Source of the DNA: CAJQQY01 sp964352225
GTDB taxonomy: Bacteria; Bacteroidota; Bacteroidia; Chitinophagales; Saprospiraceae
Assembly (NCBI GenBank): GCA_964352225.1
Contig: CAYGRM010000012.1
Location: 1-46,269, forward strand
DNA: 46,269 nt
Direction: 5' to 3'
The translations under genes and the position numbers were made by a program. Below are positions 17,330 to 26,834 of the stretch, in pieces. Within the stretch, counting starts at the first letter, position 1. Each line of letters begins with the position of its first letter. The notes beneath the pieces were generated by a model. That model was not told the origin of the DNA. It saw nothing but the letters and a program-made list of their open reading frames with translations, and ran no database searches.

Positions 17330-18700
17330 ATGTCCTTTCGCAAAAAATTCACTCCAAATAAAGTTGTTATTCTATTATTTGGAGTACTCATTATTAGTTA
17401 TTTCTCTCACGTTTTTCAATCTTTTTTAGGATTAAACAAACAAGAAGAAATCTCTGCTATCATTTTAATCGCTACCGCAATCCTATGGGTTTCAGAAGCT
17501 CTACCCCTTTACATCACTAGTCTTGCTGTTTTATTTTTTCAAATATTGTGGCTACTTCCGGTACTTGAAGAAAATGGCATTAACGCATCAAAAGAGGATT
17601 TTTTAATTGCCTTTTTTGGAGATATAACTTTGCTTTTCATGGGCGGATTTGTGTTGGCTTCCCTGCTCAATAAATATGGGATCTCAAGAATGATCGCAAG
17701 AAGTATTCTTGAAAAAACAGGAAATAATCCCTCAAGTGTTTTACTATCCTTAATTTTAGTATCCTCCATATTGTCTATGTGGATTAGTAATACTGCCACA
17801 GCAGCAATGATGTTTGCGATCATTGCACCTGTGATAATTGATTTACCAGAAACCTCTCCATTCTCAAAAGCAATAGCTTTGGGTATTCCATTTGCTTGTA
17901 ATCTTGGCGGAATTGGAACTCCAATTGGAACACCTCCAAATGCTATTGCCATGGATTATTTAATGCAAATGAATATAAATGTAACTTTCGCTAGTTGGAT
18001 GGCAGTTGCGGTTCCTCTGATGTTTGTATTACTTTTTTCACTTTGGAAATTGTTATTAAAATTATATCCTCCAGGTGATATGAAAGTCCAAATTCAAATT
18101 GAAGCCATTACGACATTAGGAAAAAAACAGTACCTCGTCATCGCAATTTTTTTTATTACGGTAATAGGTTGGTTGACCTCTGGAGCAACTGGACTTTCTA
18201 CAGGAATGGTTGGTCTATTTGTTGTTTTAGCTGCCTTTGGAAGCGGACTTTTAGAGAATCAAGATTTTAAAAACCTGTCGTGGGATATTTTATTTATGCT
18301 CGGAGGAGGATTATGTTTGGGTGTAGGATTAAAGAAAAGTGGAATCACGGATACTATTGCAGGTTTACTTCCTTTGGATGGAGGCTTTTTCATCATCTTA
18401 CTTTTATTAGTTATCCTTGCTGCTATCATGACCACATTTATGAGTAATACAGCTACTGCCAATTTATTAATTCCAGTTGCGGTTGCTCTTCCTCAAGGTG
18501 AATTAATCTTAACGATCGCCATTGCTCTAATGTGCTCATCTTCGATGGCTTTACCCATTAGTACGCCCCCAAACGCAATTGCGTTTGGTTCAGGATTTCT
18601 GACATCAAAGGATATGTTTTTTTCAGGATCCCTTATAACTATTTTAGCTTTGGTTGGAATACTTTTGACTTGTGTTTTTTATTTACCATTGATTGTTTAA
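17330..18700 (+). CDS. SLC13/DASS family sodium:carboxylate symporter
   Basis: Inner-membrane transporter of 456 residues for dicarboxylates such as succinate or for related divalent anions, driven by sodium. The two inverted-repeat SNT motifs that bind sodium and substrate are both intact (WISNTATAAMM and FMSNTATANLL), as are the paired TPPNAIA hairpins (IGTPPNAIAMDY and ISTPPNAIAFG). Roughly eleven to twelve hydrophobic helices fit the family. I chose the ATG at 17330 over the TTG two codons upstream. The substrate is not readable from sequence, but dicarboxylates would suit the nearby aspartase and complex II. A small zinc-ribbon-like gene follows 44 bp later. Confidence 0.88.
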   Translation: MSFRKKFTPNKVVILLFGVLIISYFSHVFQSFLGLNKQEEISAIILIATAILWVSEALPLYITSLAVLFFQILWLLPVLEENGINASKEDFLIAFFGDITLLFMGGFVLASLLNKYGISRMIARSILEKTGNNPSSVLLSLILVSSILSMWISNTATAAMMFAIIAPVIIDLPETSPFSKAIALGIPFACNLGGIGTPIGTPPNAIAMDYLMQMNINVTFASWMAVAVPLMFVLLFSLWKLLLKLYPPGDMKVQIQIEAITTLGKKQYLVIAIFFITVIGWLTSGATGLSTGMVGLFVVLAAFGSGLLENQDFKNLSWDILFMLGGGLCLGVGLKKSGITDTIAGLLPLDGGFFIILLLLVILAAIMTTFMSNTATANLLIPVAVALPQGELILTIAIALMCSSSMALPISTPPNAIAFGSGFLTSKDMFFSGSLITILALVGILLTCVFYLPLIV

Positions 18701-18744
18701 ATTAGTTTAGTAAAATTTTTAGTTTACCCTATAAAATTAAACCT

Positions 18745-19083
18745 ATGGATGTTCTCATTCAAAAATGCCAAAATTGTCAATCAGAAAATTTAAAGAATAT
18801 TTTATTTCGTGAGGCAGGAGAACCTGATCGGGTTTTCGTTGAATGTCATGATTGTCATACATTCGTAGCTAGCTATGTTATAGCCCCTTTAGGCTATTAT
18901 CATAATGGAAAAGGATTTGAATCTTTCCTCCGAGGTGTCGATCGAAGTGGAGAATTCATGAGTGGCCGAAGAGTTAAAAATCTTTTTCAAGAGAGAACAG
19001 AATTAGAAATTGAAGCCTATAAAATTGTAAAAGAAAAACTAGAAGAAAAATTAAAATCTCAAAAGAGCAAAAATCAAGAATAA
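18745..19083 (+). CDS. Small zinc-ribbon-like protein of unknown function
   Basis: Hypothetical cytoplasmic protein of 112 residues. Two CxxC pairs, CQNC near residue 8 and CHDC near residue 34, could form a zinc ribbon. A conserved-looking middle (LGYYHNGKGFESFLRG) follows, then a charged, probably helical C-terminus rich in Lys and Glu. There is no signal peptide or membrane segment. It lies 44 bp after the SLC13 gene on the same strand and is followed by a bidirectional terminator, so it is probably the last gene of that unit. I do not recognise a function. Confidence 0.75.
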   Translation: MDVLIQKCQNCQSENLKNILFREAGEPDRVFVECHDCHTFVASYVIAPLGYYHNGKGFESFLRGVDRSGEFMSGRRVKNLFQERTELEIEAYKIVKEKLEEKLKSQKSKNQE

Positions 19084-19103
19084 TTAAGCTTACCAGTAAA
19101 AAT

Positions 19104-19139
19104 AAAAATCCCCATTGTTAATCAACAAAGGGGATTTTT
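19104..19139. terminator. Bidirectional terminator between convergent genes
   Basis: A stem of AAAAATCCCC pairing with GGGGATTTTT around a loop with extra CAA/TTG pairing. A-run and T-run ends give a U-tract on both strands. It sits 20 bp after the zinc-ribbon gene and 24 bp after the convergent T9SS gene. Confidence 0.88.
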
Positions 19140-19162
19140 AATAATCAATCTAGATTAAATCT

Positions 19163-20473
19163 CTATTTTGAAACCATTACTTTTTGGAAGTAAATTACCT
19201 TGGCTGTATCCATTCTCAAGAAATACATACCAGTATTCAAATCATTCACATTAATTTGTGAGACCTGATCAGTAATCGTTCCTTCCTTCAAAACCTTTCC
19301 ATTGATATCCATTAAGGTTATTCGAACATTTTCATTTAACACTTCTGGAAATTCAATGTTGAAAAATTCAGAGGAAGGATTTGGTGAAATATTTATGCCC
19401 GCTTCAGCAGCGTTTAATATTTCAATTCCAATTGTTCCTCCAAAGGTCACATCATCCCAGTAATAAGTTTTATCTCCCGCAGCTGCTCCATCTACACCAA
19501 AATTGAAAAAGATCGAAGCTTGATTATACGTATTAGCAAAATTAATTGCAGCAGTTCCTGTAGCTTCATTAGCAAAATCAAAAACTAAAGTTTCCCATGC
19601 TCCAGCTACAGTTGAGGTAGCTTCTGTTTCTACGCTGATCGTTGGATCATCATCTTTTTCCACTTTCAATCGAACTTTAATTCCAGCATCTGGAGACCAT
19701 ACTCGAACAGCCATAAAAGTGTTTCCAGCCGAAAAAGGGATTGGCGTTGCAAAGCCACTTCCTCCCATAGTAGTACCGGCAGAGCCTCCTGCTGTACTGC
19801 TTTTTAAAACTGTCGCAACCCTGTTGTTAGCGTTAGTTGGGTCCACTACAATTTCTGCAGGATCAGCGCCCTCAAAACTGATCAAGTCATAATATACCGT
19901 TGCGACATTTTCAAAAGTGACAGGTAAATCTACTTGAGCCAATCCTCCACTTGCATCAATAAATTCAATATCATCGAAAAGGAAGGTAGAACTAGCTGTA
20001 CCGTTACCTACGGTTCCAATGTCAAACATTAAAACTAATTCATTATAGATATTAGATGGAGTACCTGTATAATTCCAAGTTAAAGTTTCCCACTCATTGG
20101 CAACTGTGGTGTTCACAATATTATCTGGAGCGGCACCTGTCGCACTTTCCAATTTAAAAAGAACAGGAATACCAACTGCTGGTGAAAATACCTTCATGGT
20201 AAAAGTATTGTTAGTAGAAAAATCAAGATTGTTAGCTAAAATTAATTTACTCCCGGCAAATGGTTGTCCACCATTTCTAACAATCTGTCCAACTGTTCCA
20301 CTCATGTTTATACCTGATGGTTGAGGATTGGGAATTACTGCTGCGATTCCGCCATCAAAATCAACAAAGTCAGCAGTAACTGGCGTCGTTTCAAAGTCAC
20401 ATGGAAGACTTACTTGCGCATATCCTAGAGTAGAAGATATCAGTAAGAGGAATAGGATTGTAAAATTTTTCAT
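19163..20473 (-). CDS. T9SS-exported protein with two carbohydrate-binding-like domains
   Basis: Secreted protein of 436 residues. It has a signal peptide (to about YAQ, residue 20), two copies of a beta-sandwich domain of about 155 residues (about 20-172 and 178-345), and a type A T9SS sorting domain (NPSSEFFNIEFPE to the end). The copies share the pattern LP-x-xFE near the start, a WETL strand near the middle and FDDIEF or WDDVTF at the end, as in CBM11/CIA30-like galactose-binding folds that hold glycans. No catalytic domain is visible. It is probably exported to the surface or medium to bind polysaccharide. It lies on the same strand as the next T9SS gene but is separated from it by a terminator. 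Confidence 0.8.
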   Translation of the reverse strand: MKNFTILFLLLISSTLGYAQVSLPCDFETTPVTADFVDFDGGIAAVIPNPQPSGINMSGTVGQIVRNGGQPFAGSKLILANNLDFSTNNTFTMKVFSPAVGIPVLFKLESATGAAPDNIVNTTVANEWETLTWNYTGTPSNIYNELVLMFDIGTVGNGTASSTFLFDDIEFIDASGGLAQVDLPVTFENVATVYYDLISFEGADPAEIVVDPTNANNRVATVLKSSTAGGSAGTTMGGSGFATPIPFSAGNTFMAVRVWSPDAGIKVRLKVEKDDDPTISVETEATSTVAGAWETLVFDFANEATGTAAINFANTYNQASIFFNFGVDGAAAGDKTYYWDDVTFGGTIGIEILNAAEAGINISPNPSSEFFNIEFPEVLNENVRITLMDINGKVLKEGTITDQVSQINVNDLNTGMYFLRMDTAKVIYFQKVMVSK

Positions 20474-20727
20474 TATGAAATGATTTAAAATAAGTGATTA
20501 AATAGAGTTATAGTTTTGCTTAAAATATTTGTTGGTATTGGGTTTTGTACAAAGAGGTTTTTCTATAGGAAAAAAATATCCTTTGCTTTCATTATTAGTC
20601 AAACTAATTATCAATATCCACTAATTAAAAATTAGTTTACCTAAAGGATTGATTTGCATTTTTTGTTATATATCAAAACAGGATTAGACTTTTAAATTCT
20701 TGACTTGTAGAATAATATCAAAAAAAA
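20474..20727. other. Spacer between two T9SS genes
   Basis: AT-rich DNA expected to hold the promoter of the minus-strand T9SS gene that starts at 20473. I found no perfect TAnnTTTG box, RNA gene or reading frame. An ACTAATTAAAAATTAGT-like small palindrome near 20625 is the only structure. Confidence 0.4.
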
Positions 20728-20758
20728 ATCCCGAATCGTCCTAAAGAAGATTCGGGAT
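20728..20758 (-). terminator. Terminator of the duplicated-domain T9SS gene
   Basis: A 10-bp stem (ATCCCGAATC and GATTCGGGAT, loop of about 11 nt) is followed on the minus strand by eight U residues. It lies 30 bp beyond the stop of the upstream minus-strand gene. Confidence 0.9.
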
Positions 20759-20788
20759 AATATTTTGTAATTAATTATTACCTAGTTC

Positions 20789-22069
20789 TTAATTAATAGA
20801 TAATTTCTTAACAGATATTTTATTACCAAATCGACATTCTAAGATATACATCCCACTAGAAAGGCTAGAAACATTAACTGTTTCGTTAGAAGATGGATTT
20901 GTTTTCATCATCATAACTCTACCAGTAATGTCGCGGATAATAAGCTCATCCATTACCTCGTCAGATTTGATTTGAATTTCAGAGTTTGCAGGATTTGGGA
21001 AGAAACTAAACAAGTCTTCTTTTACTACTTCAACATTTGAAGAAGTACCATCTAGCACAAAAACAAAATGCCAGTATCCTATTCCTCCAAAGTCAATATC
21101 AACTACCATTCTATCATTATCAATCACTACTGGATAAGTAATTGACGCTACAGCATCTGCAGGAGAAGTTAACTCACCACCATTGTGAACTTTTGCAAGA
21201 CCTAAATGTGCACCAACTCCTGTAAGAGTAATTGTTCCTGCAGCCTCATCATATGACCAAGTTGCAGCGTTTGAACCATCATGGGGAGCTACTGGAGTTC
21301 CACATCCTTCCGGATCCATACCTTGCCATGCTTCCAACCAAGTACTACCATCTTGAACATTTTCAAAAGATCCATCTGAGTTAAAAACAAATTTATCATC
21401 AAATAAACAAGCTCTAGTGGTTACATCATCGGCGCTACTTGCAAACCATGAGTAATCTCCTTGAGTTGGTCCAACAGCCAAAGCTACCGCTTCTGGAGCC
21501 AATTTCCATGTTGTTCCTGCAATACTAAATGGAGCAGTTTCTTTCTCCAAAACGAAATGCCAATATCCAATTCCTCCAAAGTCAATATCAATGGTCATGG
21601 TATTACCATCAATAACTACTGGGTAAGTAATTGATGCCGGCGCATCTCCTGGAGCTGCTAACTCACCACCATTGTGAACTTTTGCGAGACCTAAATGTGC
21701 TCCAACTCCAGTAAGAGTTACTGTTCCTGCACCTGGATCATATGACCATGTTGAAGTGTTTGACCCATCATGGGGAGCTACTGGAACACCACATCCTTCC
21801 GGATCCATACCTTGCCATGCTTCCAACCAAGTATCACCATCTTGAATATTTTCAAAAGATCCATCTGCATTAAAGACAAATTTATCATCAAACAAACAAG
21901 CTCGAGTGGTAATATCACCTACACTACTTGACCACCAGGAGAAATCTCCTTGAGTTGGCCCAACAGCTAAAGCTTGAGCAGTAGGTGATATTTTCCAGGT
22001 TCCTTCTATCTGAGAAAAAACGCTAGTAAATGCGAATACTAACAAAAGTGAAAAGTAAATTTTTTTCAT
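20789..22069 (-). CDS. T9SS-exported protein with a recently duplicated domain
   Basis: Secreted protein of 426 residues. The start was set at 22069 because the classic signal peptide MKKIYFSLLLVFAFTSVFSQ begins there; an upstream ATG would add 17 unlikely residues. After it come two nearly identical domains of about 165 residues (about 22-180 and 186-345), each running GTWK, then AVGPTQGD, then TTRACLFDDKFVFN, LEAWQGMDPEGCG, APHDGSN and ending GIGYWHFV. A T9SS sorting domain follows (FFPNPANSEIQIKSDE). I recall this module from secreted Bacteroidota proteins, sometimes beside GH16 laminarinases, but no enzymatic role is known to me. The location next to the GH3/GH16 cluster suggests glycan binding. 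Confidence 0.8.
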   Translation of the reverse strand: MKKIYFSLLLVFAFTSVFSQIEGTWKISPTAQALAVGPTQGDFSWWSSSVGDITTRACLFDDKFVFNADGSFENIQDGDTWLEAWQGMDPEGCGVPVAPHDGSNTSTWSYDPGAGTVTLTGVGAHLGLAKVHNGGELAAPGDAPASITYPVVIDGNTMTIDIDFGGIGYWHFVLEKETAPFSIAGTTWKLAPEAVALAVGPTQGDYSWFASSADDVTTRACLFDDKFVFNSDGSFENVQDGSTWLEAWQGMDPEGCGTPVAPHDGSNAATWSYDEAAGTITLTGVGAHLGLAKVHNGGELTSPADAVASITYPVVIDNDRMVVDIDFGGIGYWHFVFVLDGTSSNVEVVKEDLFSFFPNPANSEIQIKSDEVMDELIIRDITGRVMMMKTNPSSNETVNVSSLSSGMYILECRFGNKISVKKLSIN

Positions 22070-22137
22070 AATTTTACGATTTAAAAGATTAAAGATTATT
22101 AACAATATATTATTATTCAAAAGTTATTAATTCATAC

Positions 22138-22145
22138 CAAATTTA
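22138..22145 (-). promoter_or_regulatory. Candidate -7 box of the duplicated-domain gene
   Basis: TAAATTTG on the minus strand is a perfect TAnnTTTG match, 69 bp before the ATG. No clear TTG at the -33 position is seen. A weak GATGTA-type pair (GAAGTA at 22231, GATGTA at 22242, 11 bp apart) is in the opposite orientation. Confidence 0.4.
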
Positions 22146-22578
22146 TATTGCGCTAATATGAGTATTTTTCGTTGATTTTCAAGGGCATAAATAGTCTGTA
22201 TATTTACATGAGCAGTAAAATCTATATGTTGAAGTAGCTGTGATGTAGTATTGTTAAACAGATTACTTTATTGAAAGCAATGTGTTTTATAAAAAAATAC
22301 ATGCTTTAAACTACCATGCTTTACTATTACTACTAATAATAATATTTAACCCATCTATACTTATCATTTTAACCACATATATGCAAACTTGTTCATCTAA
22401 GTTCAAATATTTCCTATAAAAATACGCTCCTTCTTCTTAATTCATTTTTGATAACTGGTAAACACTACATTTAAAATATCAATGAAAATTAACTACAATA
22501 CCTGTATAGATAAAACTTAAGAAAATTATTTTTTAAATACTGTATTATATTAACTATTTATAATGTAAAAGTTGAAGA
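22146..22578. other. AT-rich spacer without a gene
   Basis: About 430 bp between the 3' end of a GH3 gene and the promoter of the T9SS gene. It holds short direct repeats (CATGCTTTA at two places near 22302 and 22318) and the weak GATGTA pair. The only hairpin, at 22581-22599, overlaps the last codons of the GH3 gene. No RNA gene is seen. Confidence 0.4.
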
Positions 22579-24486
22579 TTAACTATTCTTAGAATAGTTT
22601 AATCCATAACCATAAGGGAACAACGGGTCATAATTTTCATCGCCTCTCAAATAATTTTCCCCTCTTTTCTTTTGCCACGTAAAAGATAGTTTTCCCTCAA
22701 AATCATAATCACCAAACAGTACGTCTGCAACTCCCTGTCCTTCTGATCCTGGCAACCATGCCGCTACAAAAGCAGAAGATTCTTCCAATTCCTTTTTAAT
22801 GATTAATGTCCGTCCACTTACTAAAACTACAACTGCTGGAATCCCTTTATCAGTAATATGTTGAATCGCACGAAGATCTTCAGGATGAATTTCATTTAAT
22901 ACTAATGAGTGCCCATAAGGAGCAAGCACCTTCATAAATCCTTGAATTTTTCCAGCAGTTTCTCCAATGATAGAATCGTTATCTCTGATATCTCCCATTC
23001 CTTCGGCATAAGGTGTCTCTCCAATTACAACAATTCCAACATCGTGTTTTTCAGGATCAGCTGCACTACCATTAATATTTAAAATAGCATTGGGTGCAAC
23101 AGATTTTATCCCATCCCAAATAGAAGTTCCTCCTTCAATAGTTCCTTTTTGAACACTTGCATATTGAGATTGATAGTCCATTCTAATTGAACCATCTTCC
23201 ATGTCTCGCCCAATTGCTTTGCTATCTGATACACCTTGCCAAGCAACTGTAAAACCGCCACATTGATGTCCACAATCATCTGCATTTTTCCCAGCCACAA
23301 TGATGCGAGCATTTTTGTTTAGCGGTAAAATATCATTTTGGTTTTTTAATAGAACAAGAGATTTACGAACAGCTTCCCGAGCAACTTCACGATTTTCTTT
23401 CGTTCCAAATCTAGGATTCTTTGACCAATGTCTTTCCGCTGGTCTTGGCTTTTCAAATAAACCATATTTTTCTTTTACATATAAAATTCTTCGAACAGCG
23501 TCATCTATTCTTTCCATCGGAATTCTTCCTGACTCGACGTGAGTTCTTACATGTGCAATAAAATCCCTCCATTTCTCAGAAACCATAAACATGTCAATCC
23601 CTGCATTTACGCTCATCGCTACCGTTTCAAAATAATTCTCATTGAGGTAATCAATTCCATCCCAATCCGAAATAATATAACCATCAAAACCCAATTCATT
23701 TTTCAAAACATCAGTCAATAAATAACGATGTCCATGACACTTATCTCCTTTCCAACTGTTGAAAGAAGCCATGACGGTAAGTACTCCTTCTGCAATCGCA
23801 GGATAATAAGGAGCTATATGAATTCGGCTCATTTCCTCATCGGTAATATCTGTATCACCTTGGTCAATTCCATATGAAGTTCCACCATCACCTACCCAAT
23901 GTTTAACACATCCTACCACACTATCTGTACCTAGGTCTCCCTGCAATCCTTTTATAAATCTTCCTGCATACGACTGGACGATTTCCGGATCTTCAGAGTA
24001 ACTTTCGTAGGTTCTTCCCCATTGGTTATTTCTTGCTACAGCTAAAGTTGGAGCAAAAGTCCATTCTACTCCAGTTGATAAAATTTCACGAGCAGTAACC
24101 TTGGCAATCCTTTCAATCAAATCAGGATCACGCATTGCACCTAATCCAATATTGTGAGGAAATATAGTTGCACCAATTACATTATTATGACCATGTATTG
24201 CATCAACTCCATATATTATCGGAATAGCTAAATGATGCTCATCTTCTTCCATTGATGCTGCCCAATAGGCATCATTCATCTCAATCCAATCAGATGGTTT
24301 GTTTTCACCTGGAACTGAACCACCTCCACTTAGTACAGATCCAATATGATAACTTTTAACTTCCTCTGGTGTAATTGCCATCCGTTCAGTTTGTGTCATT
24401 TGACCAATCTTTTGATCAAGAGTCATTTTTTGTAACAATGCTTCTACACGATGTGAAATTTCTTTGTTTGTTTCTACTTGTCTCAT
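22579..24486 (-). CDS. GH3 beta-glucosidase, short form without signal peptide
   Basis: Glycoside hydrolase family 3 enzyme of 635 residues, predicted to cut terminal beta-glucose from beta-glucan oligosaccharides. The barrel domain carries the substrate motif KHWVGDGG and nucleophile D274 in IISDWDG. The second alpha/beta sandwich domain ends in YPYGYGLNYS-like sequence (FPYGYGLNYSKNS). The C-terminal fibronectin-III domain of BglX-type enzymes is absent, as in ExoP-like marine GH3 exo-glucanases. I placed the start at 24486 (MRQVETNKE) because longer versions overlap the preceding GH3 gene; the gap is then 20 bp. No signal peptide follows this start, so it should be cytoplasmic. It is the last gene of the hydrolase cluster. 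Confidence 0.88.
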   Translation of the reverse strand: MRQVETNKEISHRVEALLQKMTLDQKIGQMTQTERMAITPEEVKSYHIGSVLSGGGSVPGENKPSDWIEMNDAYWAASMEEDEHHLAIPIIYGVDAIHGHNNVIGATIFPHNIGLGAMRDPDLIERIAKVTAREILSTGVEWTFAPTLAVARNNQWGRTYESYSEDPEIVQSYAGRFIKGLQGDLGTDSVVGCVKHWVGDGGTSYGIDQGDTDITDEEMSRIHIAPYYPAIAEGVLTVMASFNSWKGDKCHGHRYLLTDVLKNELGFDGYIISDWDGIDYLNENYFETVAMSVNAGIDMFMVSEKWRDFIAHVRTHVESGRIPMERIDDAVRRILYVKEKYGLFEKPRPAERHWSKNPRFGTKENREVAREAVRKSLVLLKNQNDILPLNKNARIIVAGKNADDCGHQCGGFTVAWQGVSDSKAIGRDMEDGSIRMDYQSQYASVQKGTIEGGTSIWDGIKSVAPNAILNINGSAADPEKHDVGIVVIGETPYAEGMGDIRDNDSIIGETAGKIQGFMKVLAPYGHSLVLNEIHPEDLRAIQHITDKGIPAVVVLVSGRTLIIKKELEESSAFVAAWLPGSEGQGVADVLFGDYDFEGKLSFTWQKKRGENYLRGDENYDPLFPYGYGLNYSKNS

Positions 24487-24506
24487 ATTAATTTTATGTT
24501 CGTTTA

Positions 24507-26783
24507 TCAATTTTGCAAATAAAAATTTACTTTGAATGTATCTATGGAAATTTGAAATTCTCCAACTTCTGTCACCCATTCATTTTTCATATTGACAAAA
24601 GCTAGATCTTTTTCTGTCAAAGTAAAATCGATTTTTTGAGTTTCTCCTTTAGCCAGCTCAATCTTTTGGAACTTTCGTAATTGTTTTACTGCTGGAACTA
24701 CACTTGCTACCAAATCAGAGGTATACAATTGTATAACCTCTTTACCGATTTGGTCGCCTGTGTTAGTTATATCTATTGTGACTTGGATGTTTTCATTTTT
24801 TGAAAACGTATCCTTTTCAATTTTCAAATTAGAATATTCAAAATTGGTATAACTCAACCCAAATCCAAATTCGTATTGTGGATTAAATGCCTCAAAACCA
24901 AAACCTCCATCACGCTTATCTGCTTTGGTATGATCATATGCCCAAATTGAACCAGTATGTCGAGGATAAGTGTAAGGTAATTTTCCACAAGGATTAAAAT
25001 CTCCAAATAAGACTTCAGCTATTGCTCGGCCACCTTCACTTCCTGGAAGATATGCCATTAAGATACTTTCAACTAGTGGTTCTATCTCACTTATAATTCT
25101 TGGGCGAGCTTCCAACAAAACAAGTGTTATTGGTTTTCCCGTTTTGGAGATTTCATGCACTAAATCAAGTTGAGCTTGAGGCATAGTTAAATCTTCAATA
25201 TCACTTGGCTTCTCCGTGGCAGGTTTTTCACCTAACACTATAATTACATGATCAACACTTTTGGCAATTTGCACGGCTTTGGATGTATTGATGTCTTCAT
25301 CATAAGAAGTTCCTTCAACATATTTAACCTTGGATTCTCCAATTTTATCTTGAATTGCTTCAAGAACTGTTTTCTTTTCTTCGTCGTTAAAATCAGTTTC
25401 ACTTCCACCCCAAGTTCGACTCCAAGCTCCATTGAGATAGTTAAATGAATTAGCACCTACGCCGGTTACAAGTACTTTTTTATTTTTGGAAATAGGTAAA
25501 AAGTCATTTTCATTTTTGAGTAAGGTTAAACATTCTTTGGCTGCTTCAAAACTTTTTTCTGCAAACTCTTCAGAACCAAACTTAGGATACAATGATGCAT
25601 CTGTAAGTGGTTTTTCAAATAATCCTAGTTTCTTTTTTACTGTTAATATTCTACGAACTGCATCATCTACACGAGACATTGGAACTTCACCTTCGTTGAC
25701 TAATTCTACTAAGAAGTCTGCAAAACTTGCATCATAAGGTTCCATACACATATCCATTCCAGCATTGACTGAAATCTTAACAGCCTCTTTTTCATCTTTT
25801 GCTACTTGATGAGTTTTTACTAAATTCACCACATCTTCCCAGTCAGAAATTGTAAATCCTTCAAAAGCTAATTCCCCTTTTAAAATTTCAGTAATGAAAT
25901 GATAATCGGCGTGAGATGGAATTCCATTGACCGAACCTGAGTTTAACATCACCGTCAATGCTCCGTTCTTTATGGCAGATTCAAAAGGTGGTAAATAATA
26001 TTGACGAAGAATTCTCTCTGGTAAAATTGTTGGGGATCGATCCTTCCCATTCATCGGAGTACCATAACCCAAAAAGTGTTTGAGGCAAACCGCAGATTTA
26101 TCAAACTGAGAAATATCATCGCCTTGAGCTCCTTTTATCATGGCATCTCCCATGACTGTGGTGAGGTAAGTATCTTCACCAAACGTTTCGAATACACGGC
26201 CCCAAAGTGGTTGTTTAGAGACATCCAAAACAGGAGCATAATTCCAAGGAATTCCTGAGGCTTTTATTTCATAAGAAGCGATCGCTCCAGTTGTTTCCGC
26301 TAGAGCAGGATTCCAACTTGCGGCCAGGGCTAGTTGTTGAGGGAACAGCGTCGAGCCTGCGGAATAATTAGCTCCGTGAACTGCATCAATTCCATAAATA
26401 ACTGGAATTTTTAATCGTGATTTTTCTAGTACATAATCTTGAATTTGAGAAATATTTTTTCTCCATTCCGCAGGGTTAAAAGGATAAGTTCCTAGATTTT
26501 GAACAGAGCCTACGTGTTTGCGAAGTAATAATTCATTCATTTTAGCGGTATCCAATTCCACGGTATCCCTTCTCATCCAAAAATCACCTTTTGCCAACGC
26601 CATCAAACTGATGTTGGTCATTTGACCAGCCTTTTCCTCCAAAGTCATTTTTTGTAACAATGCTTCTACATCATTATCTATAACAGATAATTCACCTCCA
26701 TTCTTTGGTTTATTACAACTTAAAAATGTAGTTAAAATAAGGATCAAAAATCCTAAAGATTTTAATTTCTCAACAGTACTCAA
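24507..26783 (-). CDS. GH3 beta-glucosidase, lipoprotein
   Basis: Family 3 beta-glucosidase of 758 residues in the BglX layout: barrel with KHFLGYG and nucleophile D314 in TISDWED, alpha/beta sandwich, and a fibronectin-III-like end (about 650-758). A lipoprotein leader (FLILILTTFLSC, C23) places it outside the cytoplasm. The frame has no ATG before the leader, and translation must start at TTG (26783); an in-frame TAA lies six codons upstream. It sits 51 bp after a GH16 gene and 20 bp before another GH3 gene on the same strand. It likely hydrolyses laminari-oligosaccharides released by the GH16 enzymes. Confidence 0.9.
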   Translation of the reverse strand: MSTVEKLKSLGFLILILTTFLSCNKPKNGGELSVIDNDVEALLQKMTLEEKAGQMTNISLMALAKGDFWMRRDTVELDTAKMNELLLRKHVGSVQNLGTYPFNPAEWRKNISQIQDYVLEKSRLKIPVIYGIDAVHGANYSAGSTLFPQQLALAASWNPALAETTGAIASYEIKASGIPWNYAPVLDVSKQPLWGRVFETFGEDTYLTTVMGDAMIKGAQGDDISQFDKSAVCLKHFLGYGTPMNGKDRSPTILPERILRQYYLPPFESAIKNGALTVMLNSGSVNGIPSHADYHFITEILKGELAFEGFTISDWEDVVNLVKTHQVAKDEKEAVKISVNAGMDMCMEPYDASFADFLVELVNEGEVPMSRVDDAVRRILTVKKKLGLFEKPLTDASLYPKFGSEEFAEKSFEAAKECLTLLKNENDFLPISKNKKVLVTGVGANSFNYLNGAWSRTWGGSETDFNDEEKKTVLEAIQDKIGESKVKYVEGTSYDEDINTSKAVQIAKSVDHVIIVLGEKPATEKPSDIEDLTMPQAQLDLVHEISKTGKPITLVLLEARPRIISEIEPLVESILMAYLPGSEGGRAIAEVLFGDFNPCGKLPYTYPRHTGSIWAYDHTKADKRDGGFGFEAFNPQYEFGFGLSYTNFEYSNLKIEKDTFSKNENIQVTIDITNTGDQIGKEVIQLYTSDLVASVVPAVKQLRKFQKIELAKGETQKIDFTLTEKDLAFVNMKNEWVTEVGEFQISIDTFKVNFYLQN

Positions 26784-26834
26784 AATTGATTTTATTTAAT
26801 ATAGTTTGCTCTTCTTTTTTCTTAAAAGAAAATT

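Noticed and set aside
22231..22247. Possible third GATGTA-type element (GAAGTA and GATGTA 11 bp apart)
   Set aside because: Only one exact unit, no convincing second pair, and it points away from the gene whose promoter is at 22138.
24487..24579. Longer N-terminus for the short GH3 enzyme
   Set aside because: It overlaps the end of the previous GH3 gene and its codons are the shadow of that gene; the ATG at 24486 gives the usual family start.
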